Below, piece by piece: positions 8,198 through 17,368 of a stretch of 45,056 bases of DNA. Made by a program: the position numbers and the translations under genes. The stretch comes from Pseudomonadota bacterium (GTDB lineage Bacteria; Pseudomonadota; Alphaproteobacteria; Sphingomonadales; Sphingomonadaceae): positions 1 through 45,056 of the forward strand of contig JAFEEX010000009.1 of NCBI GenBank assembly GCA_018240895.1, read 5' to 3'. The notes under the pieces are model-generated. The model saw only the letters and a program-made list of their open reading frames with translations. It had not been told where the DNA came from and searched no databases. Within the stretch, counting starts at the first letter, position 1. Every line of letters starts with the position of its first letter.

Positions 8198-8926
8198 TCA
8201 AATCGTGGCCGGCAGATCCAGGCGAAGCCGGCGCAGGGGTTCACCCTGCCTGCGCCGCCGCAGTGCCATACCCAATGTGCCAAAGCCGAACAGGGTCAGC
8301 GCCCACGTCGCAGGTTCCGGCACCGCGCTTTGAGTCAGGCTGTCAAGGCGGGTCTGTTTGTGTCTGCCGATTGCACCACCGGTCACCACGTAGGAAACCC
8401 TTGTTATGCTATCGCCGTTCGTACCGATGATTCCAAAACGATTGTCCCCCCCAAGGGTGAGCAAACCAAGGTCATGCTGGACGTTGTTCTGGTCCCACGC
8501 ATAGAGATGCACGGCCAGACTGGTATTGCGGATAAAGTCCGTCAGATCTTCCAGCTTAAACTCGGTATTGTTGAATGTTCCGCCGTCCTGCCGGTAATAG
8601 GTCATGCCGGTGAGCCGCGGATAGTGATTGGTGGAATACCCGGCCGCAGTGAGATAGGCCTGTCCGCCGCCCGCACTCGCCAGCGCGGTACCGGTCGTTC
8701 CGCCAGGGCCGGTTATGGTTGTGCCCTGAAAGTAATAACCGATATGTCCGGCATTGGTGAAGCCGAGCAACTGGTTGCCCGAAGTGATGGAATCCGGTGT
8801 GTTGAACAGGATTTCCGCGCCGTTGAACGAGCTTGGATTGGCCAGTTCGACGCCTGCCCAGGCGGGCGCGGCAAATGCGGCGGCTACAACGCCCGCAGCA
8901 AATGCAATCTTGTTGATATTGCGCAT
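8198..8926 (-). CDS. PEP-CTERM sorting domain protein (PEPxxWA type)
   Basis: A 242-residue secreted protein. It has an N-terminal signal peptide (FAAGVVAAAFAAPAWA, cleavage after AWA) and, near the C-terminus, the exosortase recognition signal VPEPATWALTLFGFGTLG followed by ALRRRR, i.e. PEP motif, hydrophobic helix, basic cluster. A further 16 residues follow the basic cluster, slightly longer than usual. The middle is Gly/Thr/Asn-rich and beta-rich with no known enzyme motif. I chose the ATG at 8926 because GGAGG stands 7 bases upstream and the signal peptide starts there; an open frame to 9250 is an artefact. It is presumably processed by the exosortase encoded at 29707-30603. Confidence 0.88.
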   Translation of the reverse strand: MRNINKIAFAAGVVAAAFAAPAWAGVELANPSSFNGAEILFNTPDSITSGNQLLGFTNAGHIGYYFQGTTITGPGGTTGTALASAGGGQAYLTAAGYSTNHYPRLTGMTYYRQDGGTFNNTEFKLEDLTDFIRNTSLAVHLYAWDQNNVQHDLGLLTLGGDNRFGIIGTNGDSITRVSYVVTGGAIGRHKQTRLDSLTQSAVPEPATWALTLFGFGTLGMALRRRRQGEPLRRLRLDLPATI

Positions 8927-9320
8927 AACAAATACCTCCGAGATCGCCGCGACGCGCCATACGTCACCGCATTCCACAAGGTTCCTTATGCGACCCAATT
9001 TGGCTGGATTTACGATTCGTAAGGTACGTCTGTTAGCAGCGCAAGTCGAGACCCGAAATTCGCCAGTGTCCTGAAATGGGACCATATGTAACCGGGCAGC
9101 GGCCGGACGCGAATGGTACGGCGGTGGCTTCGGCTGGCAGTCAGGCCGTTGCGCTGGCCCGGACATTTCATCTTTCGGGCAAACCTTGGTCAGTCCGTCA
9201 AGGTGTGAATTCAGGACATTCCCGCCGCTGACGCGGATCAATCGGCGCATCCCAGGCCTGATCGGGCGCAGGCGATCGGGCCATAATCGAGCCTTATCCG
9301 CTGGATAGGCTTGGGTTTGG
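8927..9320. other. Non-coding stretch between divergent PEP-CTERM genes
   Basis: About 390 bases without a convincing gene. The GGAGG ribosome-binding site of the leftward gene lies at its left edge. I see no tRNA, repeat array or clear sigma-70 or sigma-54 promoter in it. The right edge leads into the two TTAA-N7-TTAA sites. Confidence 0.5.
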
Positions 9321-9335
9321 TTAACCTTCTCTTAA
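9321..9335 (+). promoter_or_regulatory. CtrA-type site 1 (TTAA-N7-TTAA)
   Basis: Reads TTAACCTTCTCTTAA, an exact match to the TTAA-N7-TTAA consensus of the alphaproteobacterial cell-cycle regulator CtrA. It lies 58 bases before the start codon at 9393. Function is inferred from the consensus only. Confidence 0.6.
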
Positions 9336-9347
9336 GGCACAGGATGG

Positions 9348-9362
9348 TTAATGCGCTTTTAA
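9348..9362 (+). promoter_or_regulatory. CtrA-type site 2 (TTAA-N7-TTAA)
   Basis: Reads TTAATGCGCTTTTAA, a second exact TTAA-N7-TTAA match, 27 bases after the first (start to start) and 30 bases before the start codon at 9393. Two spaced perfect sites in a GC-rich genome are unlikely by chance. Confidence 0.6.
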
Positions 9363-9368
9363 GCATGA

Positions 9369-10160
<792 letters not shown>

Positions 10161-10167
10161 CTGACGC

Positions 10168-10848
10168 GTGGCACTGGCGCGGATACTGGGTTTGATCGTG
10201 GCTCTGGGCCTTGGCCTGGGCGCGGCAATCTGGACCTATCGCACCAATCAGGCCGAGCGTGCGGCAGTGGCCGCCAGCGCAGCCGTGCAGCCGCAAACCT
10301 ATCGCGCGGAAGGGTCTGCGTCATGGGTGTCGCGCGTCACGCTGACATCGGAACAATTGCGGCGGGGGCAGCAGGAAGGTGTGCTTCCGCCCTTTGCGCG
10401 GTCTGTGATGAACCTTCGCACCCCCTTGCGGCACGGCGAATACCTGTGGTCGGATCAGGGAACGGCCTCCGGCCCCATTCACATCTGGGTTGATCTGACC
10501 CGCCAGATGATTTCGGTATTCCGCGGCGGGACTGAAATCGGCACCGCCGTTATCGTTTATGGCGCGCCGCAAATGGAATCGCCCACTGGCAGCTATCCGA
10601 TCCTGTCAAAAGTAAGCGACTATCACTCGGCCAGCTACGATGCGCCGATGCCGTATTCGCTGTTCATAACCCGTACCGGGGTTGCCTTGCACGGCAGCAA
10701 GATGGCGTCGGATCATGCCACTCACGGATGCATCGGCTTGCCGTTGCCCTTTGCCCGCGCGCTGTTCGGTGCGGCGCAGCAAGGTGATCTTGTCACCATC
10801 GTAAAATCGACCCCGTCCAGCAGGATGCCAGGGCACCCGACAACCTAA
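10168..10848 (+). CDS. L,D-transpeptidase family protein (YkuD domain)
   Basis: A 226-residue protein with an N-terminal membrane anchor (ILGLIVALGLGLGAAIW, residues 6-22) and a periplasmic YkuD domain from about residue 100. The catalytic signature is complete: His175 in LHGSKM, then HATHGCIGLP with His186 and Cys188. Enzymes of this family cross-link peptidoglycan 3-3 or attach proteins to peptidoglycan; which of these applies is not readable. The start is a GTG, 7 bases after the stop of the repeat-rich PEP-CTERM gene, so the two are very probably one transcript. The pairing suggests a shared role at the cell wall. Confidence 0.9.
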   Translation: MALARILGLIVALGLGLGAAIWTYRTNQAERAAVAASAAVQPQTYRAEGSASWVSRVTLTSEQLRRGQQEGVLPPFARSVMNLRTPLRHGEYLWSDQGTASGPIHIWVDLTRQMISVFRGGTEIGTAVIVYGAPQMESPTGSYPILSKVSDYHSASYDAPMPYSLFITRTGVALHGSKMASDHATHGCIGLPLPFARALFGAAQQGDLVTIVKSTPSSRMPGHPTT

Positions 10849-10859
10849 CGCAGCGTTAA
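10845..10859 (+). promoter_or_regulatory. Near-consensus CtrA-type site (CTAA-N7-TTAA)
   Basis: Reads CTAACGCAGCGTTAA followed by C, one mismatch from TTAA-N7-TTAAC. It overlaps the stop codon of the L,D-transpeptidase gene and lies about 70 bases before the CAP-domain gene. Weak on its own; noted because two perfect sites precede the same gene group. Confidence 0.3.
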
Positions 10860-10927
10860 CGATAGCCACCTACCTGGTGTTTAGCCTTGGCGCGGCACAG
10901 TTGCTGCCGAACCAAGGGGTGGGCAAC

Positions 10928-11464
10928 ATGGGTGCTGGTGGATCAGGCTGGATTCGTCTTGGCGTAGTGGGCGCGGCATTGACGCTGTTGACCGGCGCGC
11001 AAGAGCAGATGACCGGGTTTGAGACGCGTTTGCTTGCAAGCCACAACCGGGAACGGATGCGGGTAGGGGCAGCCCAGTTGCACTGGAATGCCGCCCTGGC
11101 GCGCCGTGCCCAGGCATGGGCGGATCATCTTGCCGAGACCGGACGCTTCGAACATTCGCCAAACCTGCCGGGACAGGCGTTGGAGGGCGAGAACATCTGG
11201 GGCGGTACGACGGGAGCCTACCAGCCGGAAGATATGATCGGTCTGTGGATTGACGAGCGGGCACGGTTCATACCCGGAACCTTTCCCCGGAACAGCACGA
11301 CCGGCCGGGTAGAAGATGTCAGCCATTATACCCAGGTGATCTGGCCCCGGACGACCCAGGTCGGTTGCGCCCTGGCCAAGGGCCGGGCAGAAGATATTCT
11401 GGTGTGCCGTTACAGCGAACCGGGGAATGTGGTCGGAGGCAACGCCCTGCCGACTTCCAGCTGA
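10928..11464 (+). CDS. CAP domain protein (SCP/PR-1 type), secreted
   Basis: A 178-residue exported protein of the CAP superfamily. Family signatures are in order: LLASHNRERMRVGAAQLHWN near the start of the domain, the HxxE-type pair with FEHSPNLPG and GENIWGG, HYTQVIWPRTTQVGCA (CAP signature), and ILVCRYSEPGNVVG at the end. A hydrophobic stretch (GVVGAALTLLTGAQA-like, about residues 11-25) is the likely signal peptide. I prefer the ATG at 10928, preceded by AAGGGG; a GTG at 10877 would add 17 residues before the signal. Bacterial CAP proteins are extracellular with poorly known functions. It follows the L,D-transpeptidase by 79 bases. Confidence 0.88.
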   Translation: MGAGGSGWIRLGVVGAALTLLTGAQEQMTGFETRLLASHNRERMRVGAAQLHWNAALARRAQAWADHLAETGRFEHSPNLPGQALEGENIWGGTTGAYQPEDMIGLWIDERARFIPGTFPRNSTTGRVEDVSHYTQVIWPRTTQVGCALAKGRAEDILVCRYSEPGNVVGGNALPTSS

Positions 11465-11760
11465 ATCAGACCGGCCGGCAAACGCTGCCCTGCTTTCAAA
11501 CAACAGTCGCCGTCTGGCCTGCGCCAAACAGCGCGGCAATCGCTCTCTAACGGCCCTGCGGGCCTTGGCGGGCAACGCCGGAGTGATGCAGAAATTCGTA
11601 TTCACCTGTTCAACTGTGGGACCGTCCGGCAGATCCTATCCTTAATGTGGTGGCGGCATTCATGCTCAACTGGTAACCGCATGACCAGAAAGCAAAGAAT
11701 GCCGGCAAACCATTTGAACAATCTACCCCCACCCGTCTGCAATCGGCTTGGAGTGCGCCA
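11465..11760. other. Non-coding stretch before the acyltransferase pair
   Basis: About 296 bases with no supported gene. It holds a short GGCCC-TGC-GGGCC hairpin near 11551 without a T-tract, and otherwise nothing I can name. The promoter of the polysaccharide acyltransferase/glycosyltransferase group presumably lies here. Confidence 0.4.
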
Positions 11761-12807
11761 GTGAGTTCGCCAGCGGCCAGTCAGCGCCATGTGTTCGCGA
11801 CGCTGGATGGCCTGCGCGGTGTGGCGGCGATTGCAGTTGCGGTCTATCATATGCCGTTGCTGTTCGATCCGGTCAGGCCAGCGGCTGCCTATCTGGCGGT
11901 CGATCTGTTCTTTTGCCTCAGCGGTTTCGTCATCGCCCATGCCTATGGCCAAAAGCTGGACGCTGGAATGTCGCTGCGCCATTTTACCTGGCTGCGGCTG
12001 CTTCGGCTCTATCCGTTGTTCGCGCTGGCGCTCGTCATTCAGGCGGTGATGCTGTTGGCCTCGGCATTTCTCGGAAGCGGATCGCTGGCTGACAGCCTGC
12101 GCATTCTGCTGCCGGCGGTTCTGTTTCTGCCCAACCCGTGGGACAGCAAGCTTTACCCCGCCAATGAACCTGCCTGGTCATTGTTCTTCGAACTGCTGGT
12201 GAACTTTGTGGCCGCGCTGTGCTGGCGTCACCTTTCAACCAGAACCCTGATCGTGATCATCGCGGCCAGCGCGCTGGGCCTGATCGTTGAAGCCTGCGCC
12301 GCCGGGACGGTTGATCGCGGTGATATGTGGAGCGGATTTTCCCTGGGGCTGTTCAGGGTTTTCTTCAGCTTTTTCACCGGGGTGCTGCTCTACCGGGAAC
12401 GGGCACGTATCCCTGTTCCCAGGGTGCCGGCGCTGCTGCTCGTCGGCGTGTTGCTGCTGGTGATGTTCGGTGCGCGCACGATCGGCCTGGTTGGCGAATT
12501 GGCATCGGTACTGGTGGTCTTTCCGGCGCTGGTTGCCCTGGGCGGCGCAACGGAACCCGCTCGTCCCGCAGCGATGTTGGTGGCGGGGCGGCTGTCCTAT
12601 GCGGTTTATGTCCTACACGTTCCATTGTTGATCGTGGCGCTGAACCTACTGGTCCGGCTGCCCTCCTATCCCACACCGCCACTGGCCGGCATTGTGGTGC
12701 TGGGCGGGATCATGATTGTTTGCTGGATGGCGGACCGGTGGTTCGATGGCCCTGTTCGCCGCGCCCTGGCGAACCGCCGGACCAAAGCCAGGCCGGGTTT
12801 GGCATGA
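11761..12807 (+). CDS. Membrane acyltransferase, AT3 family (OafA-like)
   Basis: A 348-residue polytopic inner-membrane protein of the acyltransferase-3 family, which transfers acetyl or other acyl groups to surface polysaccharides. The N-terminal hallmark is HVFATLDGLRGVAAIAVAVY then H (about residues 9-29), with the conserved R and H of this family, followed by AVDLFFCLSGFVIAHAY. About ten hydrophobic helices follow. Start is GTG at 11761. The next gene, a second member of the same broad family, overlaps its stop by 4 bases. The acyl donor and the sugar position modified cannot be read. Confidence 0.9.
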   Translation: MSSPAASQRHVFATLDGLRGVAAIAVAVYHMPLLFDPVRPAAAYLAVDLFFCLSGFVIAHAYGQKLDAGMSLRHFTWLRLLRLYPLFALALVIQAVMLLASAFLGSGSLADSLRILLPAVLFLPNPWDSKLYPANEPAWSLFFELLVNFVAALCWRHLSTRTLIVIIAASALGLIVEACAAGTVDRGDMWSGFSLGLFRVFFSFFTGVLLYRERARIPVPRVPALLLVGVLLLVMFGARTIGLVGELASVLVVFPALVALGGATEPARPAAMLVAGRLSYAVYVLHVPLLIVALNLLVRLPSYPTPPLAGIVVLGGIMIVCWMADRWFDGPVRRALANRRTKARPGLA

Positions 12808-13781
12808 CCGGCGCGACACCATCCCCGGCGCGCAATCCGGCGTTTGACGTGGCCAAGGGCATGGCGATGATCGCGGTTGTCGTCTCGCACGTCATGCGCG
12901 GGGCGCAGGGCGATGGCGTTATCGGCGATGGATCGGCTTTCAGGCTGATCGATACGCTGCTCTATCTGGTTCACGTCCAGCTTTTTCTGGTCATTTCGGG
13001 CTACCTGGCTTTTCCGCGTGCCAATCAACCCATCGCCCAGCGTAACCGGCAGATTTCATTGGGTTACAGCTACTTTCTGTGGTCAGTGCTCAGCCTTTCG
13101 GCAATGATCGCAGTCGGCCAGCCCCTGCCTGAGTCATCGATCGGCGCTTCGTTTGCCGCATTGTTCTATGCCCCGATCCAGCACTATTGGTTCCTGCCGG
13201 TCATCATGATCGGCTATGGCTTGCTGTACGTACTGCGCACGCCCTTGACATTGGGCCTGACCATCGCCGTGTGTCTGGTTTTCCGCGAAGTCATGGGGTT
13301 CAGCTACTATGCGGTGGACTATTACGTGACGTTTTATCTGGTTGGCGCGCTCCTGCGTGCGCAGCCGATCACCATGGCTCGGCCGTCTACTCTGACGGCG
13401 ATTTGCACCGCCATTTTCCTGGGTGGAGCATTCGTATGCCAGGCGGCCGGGCTGGTGCCGCCAACAGTTCCTATGACGATCCCGGTCTCGCTGGCGGCGT
13501 GTTATGCTGTCTATCGCGGGGCCGTCGCGCTGGTCAGGTTGCCCCGGGTTGCTAACCTTCTCGCCCTGGCGGGGCGTCAATCGCTGCCGATCTATCTGGC
13601 CCACGTGTTCTTTGCCGCGGGCAGCCGGGATGCCATCGTTGCCGCGATCGGTACGGATTATCCGGTGCTGATCCTGACCGTCAGCTTTGTTGCAGGGCTG
13701 GCGGGGCCGTTGGTATTGGTTGCCATTGCCCGGCGTTTGAAGATCGAACGCCTGGTCGGGTTTGAGCCGTGGTTTCGATGA
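12804..13781 (+). CDS. Membrane acyltransferase family protein (second copy)
   Basis: A 325-residue polytopic membrane protein. Its first segment, NPAFDVAKGMAMIAVVVSHV (about residues 10-29), has the DxxKGxxxxxVxxxH pattern of the WecH/fucose 4-O-acetylase branch of acyltransferase-3 proteins, then YLVHVQLFLVISGYLAF. It is not a duplicate of the preceding gene at sequence level. The ATG overlaps the upstream stop as ATGA; an open frame starting at 12327 is an artefact. Expected to decorate the exopolysaccharide built by the surrounding glycosyltransferases. Confidence 0.87.
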   Translation: MTGATPSPARNPAFDVAKGMAMIAVVVSHVMRGAQGDGVIGDGSAFRLIDTLLYLVHVQLFLVISGYLAFPRANQPIAQRNRQISLGYSYFLWSVLSLSAMIAVGQPLPESSIGASFAALFYAPIQHYWFLPVIMIGYGLLYVLRTPLTLGLTIAVCLVFREVMGFSYYAVDYYVTFYLVGALLRAQPITMARPSTLTAICTAIFLGGAFVCQAAGLVPPTVPMTIPVSLAACYAVYRGAVALVRLPRVANLLALAGRQSLPIYLAHVFFAAGSRDAIVAAIGTDYPVLILTVSFVAGLAGPLVLVAIARRLKIERLVGFEPWFR

Positions 13782-13803
13782 CAGTTCGCGGGATTTTGAA
13801 GCC

Positions 13804-14760
13804 ATGACGCCAGCCACTGCAATTGTCGCGATCGGGCGCAATGAGGGCGAGCGATTGCGCCGCTGCCTGCTGTCTATCCCGGCAGGCACGACCGTGATCT
13901 ATGTCGATAGCCGGTCCACCGACGGAAGCGTTGATTGGGCGCGCCAGTACGGAGCGAAGGTGGTTGAGCTTGACCTGTCGGTTCCCTTCACCGCCGCACG
14001 GGCGCGCAACGCCGGCCTGGCCGAGCTTGAACGGCTGGCTCCCGAAACCGTCTACGTTCAATTCGTCGACGGCGATTGTGAATTTGAACCGGGCTGGATC
14101 ACGGCCGCGACCCGGTTTCTTGATGACCATCCGCAAGCCGGTGTTGTCTGCGGCCGCCGCCGTGAACGCTTTCCCGATGCTTCGGTCTATAACCGGCTTT
14201 GCGATGCGGAATGGAATACGCCGGTCGGGCAAGCCGATGCCTGCGGGGGTGACGCGCTGATGCGTCTGGCGGCGCTAAGGCAGGTTGGCGGTTATGACCC
14301 GGCGGTCGTTGCTGGCGAGGAGCCGGAACTGTGCGCGCGGCTCCGCGCGATCGGCATAGAAGTCTGGCGAATCGATGCGCCGATGACAATTCACGACGCG
14401 GCAATCTTGCGGATCGGGCAATGGTGGCGCCGTGCCGTTCGGGGCGGCTTTGGTTATGCCCAGGTCTGGCGGCTGCGCGGGCTTTACGCTTCCGAGGTGA
14501 AGCGCGCGGTGATCTGGGCCGGGGTGCTGCCGCTGACCGCCATCGTCATGGCGGTGATCTTCAGCCCATGGTGGCTGCTGCTGCTGGCTGCACCGCTGCT
14601 TCAGGTGATCCGGCTGGCACTGCGCTGGGGGGGCAGCCGCCTGGCCTGGCAGAAGGCATTTTTCCTCACGCTGGCAAAATGGCCTGAACTGCAAGGCATA
14701 CTTCGCTATGCCGGTGAAGCCGGCAAGGCGCGGCCCCTGCCGCCAACGTCTTACAAATAA
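13804..14760 (+). CDS. Glycosyltransferase family 2
   Basis: A 318-residue enzyme with a GT-A domain: TAIVAIGRNEGERLRRCL at the start, VIYVDSRSTDGS as nucleotide-binding loop, and FVDGDCEFEPGW holding the DxD-type motif (about residues 92-94). GGDALMR and GEEPELCARLR fit the acceptor region with the ED-type catalytic acid. Two hydrophobic segments near residues 235-270 anchor it to the inner membrane. I chose ATG 13804; a frame to 13762 overlaps the previous gene. It is part of the rightward group starting with the acyltransferases. The sugar is unknown. Confidence 0.88.
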   Translation: MTPATAIVAIGRNEGERLRRCLLSIPAGTTVIYVDSRSTDGSVDWARQYGAKVVELDLSVPFTAARARNAGLAELERLAPETVYVQFVDGDCEFEPGWITAATRFLDDHPQAGVVCGRRRERFPDASVYNRLCDAEWNTPVGQADACGGDALMRLAALRQVGGYDPAVVAGEEPELCARLRAIGIEVWRIDAPMTIHDAAILRIGQWWRRAVRGGFGYAQVWRLRGLYASEVKRAVIWAGVLPLTAIVMAVIFSPWWLLLLAAPLLQVIRLALRWGGSRLAWQKAFFLTLAKWPELQGILRYAGEAGKARPLPPTSYK

Positions 14761-14769
14761 AGGCGCATC

Positions 14770-16047
14770 ATGCGGATCGGTTATCTGACCAGCCAATATC
14801 CAGCGGCGTCACACACGTTTATCCGCCGCGAGGTGGCGGCGCTGCGCCGCGCGGGGCTGGACCTTGCCACGTTCAGCGTCCGGCGTCCGGATGATGACGA
14901 AATTCGCTCTGCGGATGATCGCGCGGCTTTTGCGGAAACGCAGTACGTCCTGCCAGTGTCGCTGCCCGGCCTGGCAAGGGCGCATATCTGGGCCATCCTG
15001 CGAAAGCCCGCGCGTTATCTGGGCACGCTGCGTCTGGCATGGCGGCACCGCGCACCGGGCACGAAGGCGGGGCTTTGGTCACTGTTTCATTTTGCCGAGG
15101 CGGTTCTGCTGGCGCGGATGCTGACGGACGCCGGGATTGACCGGCTGCATAACCATTTTGCCAATTCGGGCGCGAGTGTGGGGATGCTTGCCGCGCACTA
15201 TCTGGAAATACCCTGGAGCCTGACCCTGCACGGGATTTCGGAAACGGATTACCCCGCCGGCCTGCTTCTGCCTGACAAACTTGCGCGTGCCGATTTTGCG
15301 GCCTGTGTATCGTGGTTTGGCCGCGCCCAGGCCATGCGGATTTCAGCGCCGGCGTTGTGGGACAAGTTGATCCTGGTGCGTTGCGGCGTTGATCCAGCGG
15401 TGTTGCCGGCGCGCCGGAACGAAGGGAGTGAGGCGGCTCCGCGGATCGTTTGCGTCGGGCGGCTTTCACCGGAAAAAGGGCAGGCCGGATTGATTGCCCA
15501 GATCGCGGCGCTGCACGCGCGCGGTATCAATTGCACCCTTGATCTTGTGGGTGATGGACCCCAACGCGGATTTCTTGATGGGCTGGTGGCGCGGTATGGG
15601 TTGAAATCTTCCGTTCGCTTCCTTGGCCGCCTGGCCGAGCCGGAAACGCTGGACGCAATTGCCGGGGCCGATCTGTTGGTGGTTCCGTCCTTCATGGAAG
15701 GGCTGCCGGTGGTGCTGATGGAGGCGATGGCGCTGCGCGTACCGGTCATTTCCAGCCAGGTCGCGGGCATACCCGAACTGGTGCAAGATGGCGTCACCGG
15801 CCTGCTCTATCCCCCGTCCGACTGGGACGCGATGGGCAATGCGATCGCCCGGCTGATTGCGGACCCGGCACTTGCAAAACGGTTGGCCGATGCGGCGCAT
15901 CAAAAAGTAATGGCTGAATTTGCCATAGACGTGGCGGTGGCACCGCTGCGCGGACATTTCCGCCCCGCGGCCGGCATATCAGCCAGTCAGGCTGCGTCCT
16001 TGAACAGGCCGATTGAACGGAGCCTTGATTCCAGCACGGCACCATAG
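14770..16047 (+). CDS. Glycosyltransferase family 4 (colanic acid WcaL-like)
   Basis: A 425-residue GT-B retaining glycosyltransferase. The N-terminus RIGYLTSQYPAASHTFIRRE is the typical opening of WcaL/AmsK-type exopolysaccharide enzymes. The C-terminal GT4 domain shows IVCVGRLSPEKGQAGLI, then LLVVPSFMEGLPVVLMEAMA with the ExxxxxxxE catalytic pair. An AAAGG ribosome-binding site precedes ATG 14770, 9 bases after the previous stop. Its last 61 bases overlap the convergent glycosyltransferase gene at 15987-17213, so the tail (about 20 residues) is unlikely to be conserved. Confidence 0.9.
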   Translation: MRIGYLTSQYPAASHTFIRREVAALRRAGLDLATFSVRRPDDDEIRSADDRAAFAETQYVLPVSLPGLARAHIWAILRKPARYLGTLRLAWRHRAPGTKAGLWSLFHFAEAVLLARMLTDAGIDRLHNHFANSGASVGMLAAHYLEIPWSLTLHGISETDYPAGLLLPDKLARADFAACVSWFGRAQAMRISAPALWDKLILVRCGVDPAVLPARRNEGSEAAPRIVCVGRLSPEKGQAGLIAQIAALHARGINCTLDLVGDGPQRGFLDGLVARYGLKSSVRFLGRLAEPETLDAIAGADLLVVPSFMEGLPVVLMEAMALRVPVISSQVAGIPELVQDGVTGLLYPPSDWDAMGNAIARLIADPALAKRLADAAHQKVMAEFAIDVAVAPLRGHFRPAAGISASQAASLNRPIERSLDSSTAP

Positions 16048-17213
16048 CTGTTGGCGGAATCATAATATTGCTGCTGCAATGCCGCAGTTGCCTGGACTTT
16101 CTGGGCGTAAAGAGCGCTGTCGCTCGCCAGCGCGATAACCGCATCGGCATAGGCCTGGGCATCGTCGGGTGGAACTTCGATCGCGGCCGGACGAACATCG
16201 GCCAAGGCCGGACAAACGGCTGAAGTAATGACCGGTCGTCCAGCTAGGATCGCCTCTGCGCAAACCTTGTTATAACCCTCTTCAAAGGTGCTGGTCGTCG
16301 GTACGATCACCGCGTGGCTGGTGCCGTAGAACTCCCGAACCTGCGCCGCGGCGCATTCGCCATGGATCCTGACGCAATCGCCCAATCCTTCGCTTGCAAC
16401 CATGCGTTCCAGTTCAGCCAAGGCGGAACCGCCACCGCATATGTCTATTTGCACGCGGCCGGGCAGGTGCTCGCGCGCGATTTTGGCAATGGTAACAAGG
16501 TCAAACACGCCCTTGTTCGCTTCTGCCCGTCCAACGAACAGCAAGCGAAAACGCCCATCCGGCTTCCAATCAGGAGCCGGAACCCCGGCGAATGCATCAC
16601 GCGCATAGGTTGGGCGGAACACACTTGTCCGCTCCCTTGTTGACGGCTCCAGCGCCCTGACCTGTTCTATCACATCGCCGGATACGGCCATGATGGCCGC
16701 CGCGTGGCGGAACACGCTGCGGGCGTTAAGCCATTGCAGCAGGCGCCATGAAGCCGGCGGCCGGCCAAATTTTGGCGCAAGCACGCAGTGCAGCGAAATG
16801 AGCAAGGTTATGCCATGCCTGCGCAGACTGTCGAAAACGAAGAAGTAGTTTTGTCCAGCCGTCAGCAAGACGGCGCTGGCGCGAAATCCCACAACGCGAT
16901 TCCGGGTCTGCCTGGCCCAGTCGATCATCGCCCGGTGAAAGCCAAGCCCACGCAGCCCGGTTGGGATGGGGATGTTGACCATTGTCACCCGATCGATGGT
17001 GACGTCATAGGTGGTATCGGGCAGGGTAGTAATCACCAGCAGATCGGCCCCATGACGGTCGCTCAAGGCAAACAGTTGCTTGAGATAGCTCGTCCCGAAA
17101 TTGTGCTGGTGCGTTTCGGCGCGGTAATCCCGATACATCGCAACCGCATCGACTGGCCCGCTGACATAGGCGATCCTTGGCCCTGGGGGCGGATTTGTGC
17201 CTGAATCTGTCAC
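15987..17213 (-). CDS. Glycosyltransferase, GT4-like (GT-B fold)
   Basis: About 408 residues. The conserved part opens with RIAYVSGPVDAVAMYRDYR, and the C-terminal half is a group 1 domain: RLLFVGRAEANKGVFDLV, then VIVPTTSTFEEGYNKVCAEA with the ExxxxxxxE pair, and AGRPVITSAVCPAL. The start is uncertain: I give the GTG at 17213; a TTG at 17282 would add 23 residues, and neither has a good ribosome-binding site. The gene runs opposite to the WcaL-like gene and overlaps its 3' end by 61 bases. It is the likely last or separate gene of the leftward export group. Sugar unknown. Confidence 0.85.
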   Translation of the reverse strand: MTDSGTNPPPGPRIAYVSGPVDAVAMYRDYRAETHQHNFGTSYLKQLFALSDRHGADLLVITTLPDTTYDVTIDRVTMVNIPIPTGLRGLGFHRAMIDWARQTRNRVVGFRASAVLLTAGQNYFFVFDSLRRHGITLLISLHCVLAPKFGRPPASWRLLQWLNARSVFRHAAAIMAVSGDVIEQVRALEPSTRERTSVFRPTYARDAFAGVPAPDWKPDGRFRLLFVGRAEANKGVFDLVTIAKIAREHLPGRVQIDICGGGSALAELERMVASEGLGDCVRIHGECAAAQVREFYGTSHAVIVPTTSTFEEGYNKVCAEAILAGRPVITSAVCPALADVRPAAIEVPPDDAQAYADAVIALASDSALYAQKVQATAALQQQYYDSANSYGAVLESRLRSIGLFKDAA

Positions 17214-17368
17214 GCTGGATCGAATGGTTCTAACGCCTGAAGCTTGGGCATCGTTGTGGCCGCAATCATTGCGACCAGGCAATCTCTAATTGGCCATCTG
17301 TAAGAAAGTGCCTGCATCTGGGGATGGAATTTCTGTGAACGGTGCGGTTTCAACGGTGATCCGTTGCG

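Noticed and set aside
8230-8256. GGCGCAGG/CCTGCGCC stem as a terminator
   Set aside because: It lies inside the coding sequence of the PEP-CTERM protein's Arg-rich tail and has no T-tract; it probably reflects repeated Arg/Leu codons.
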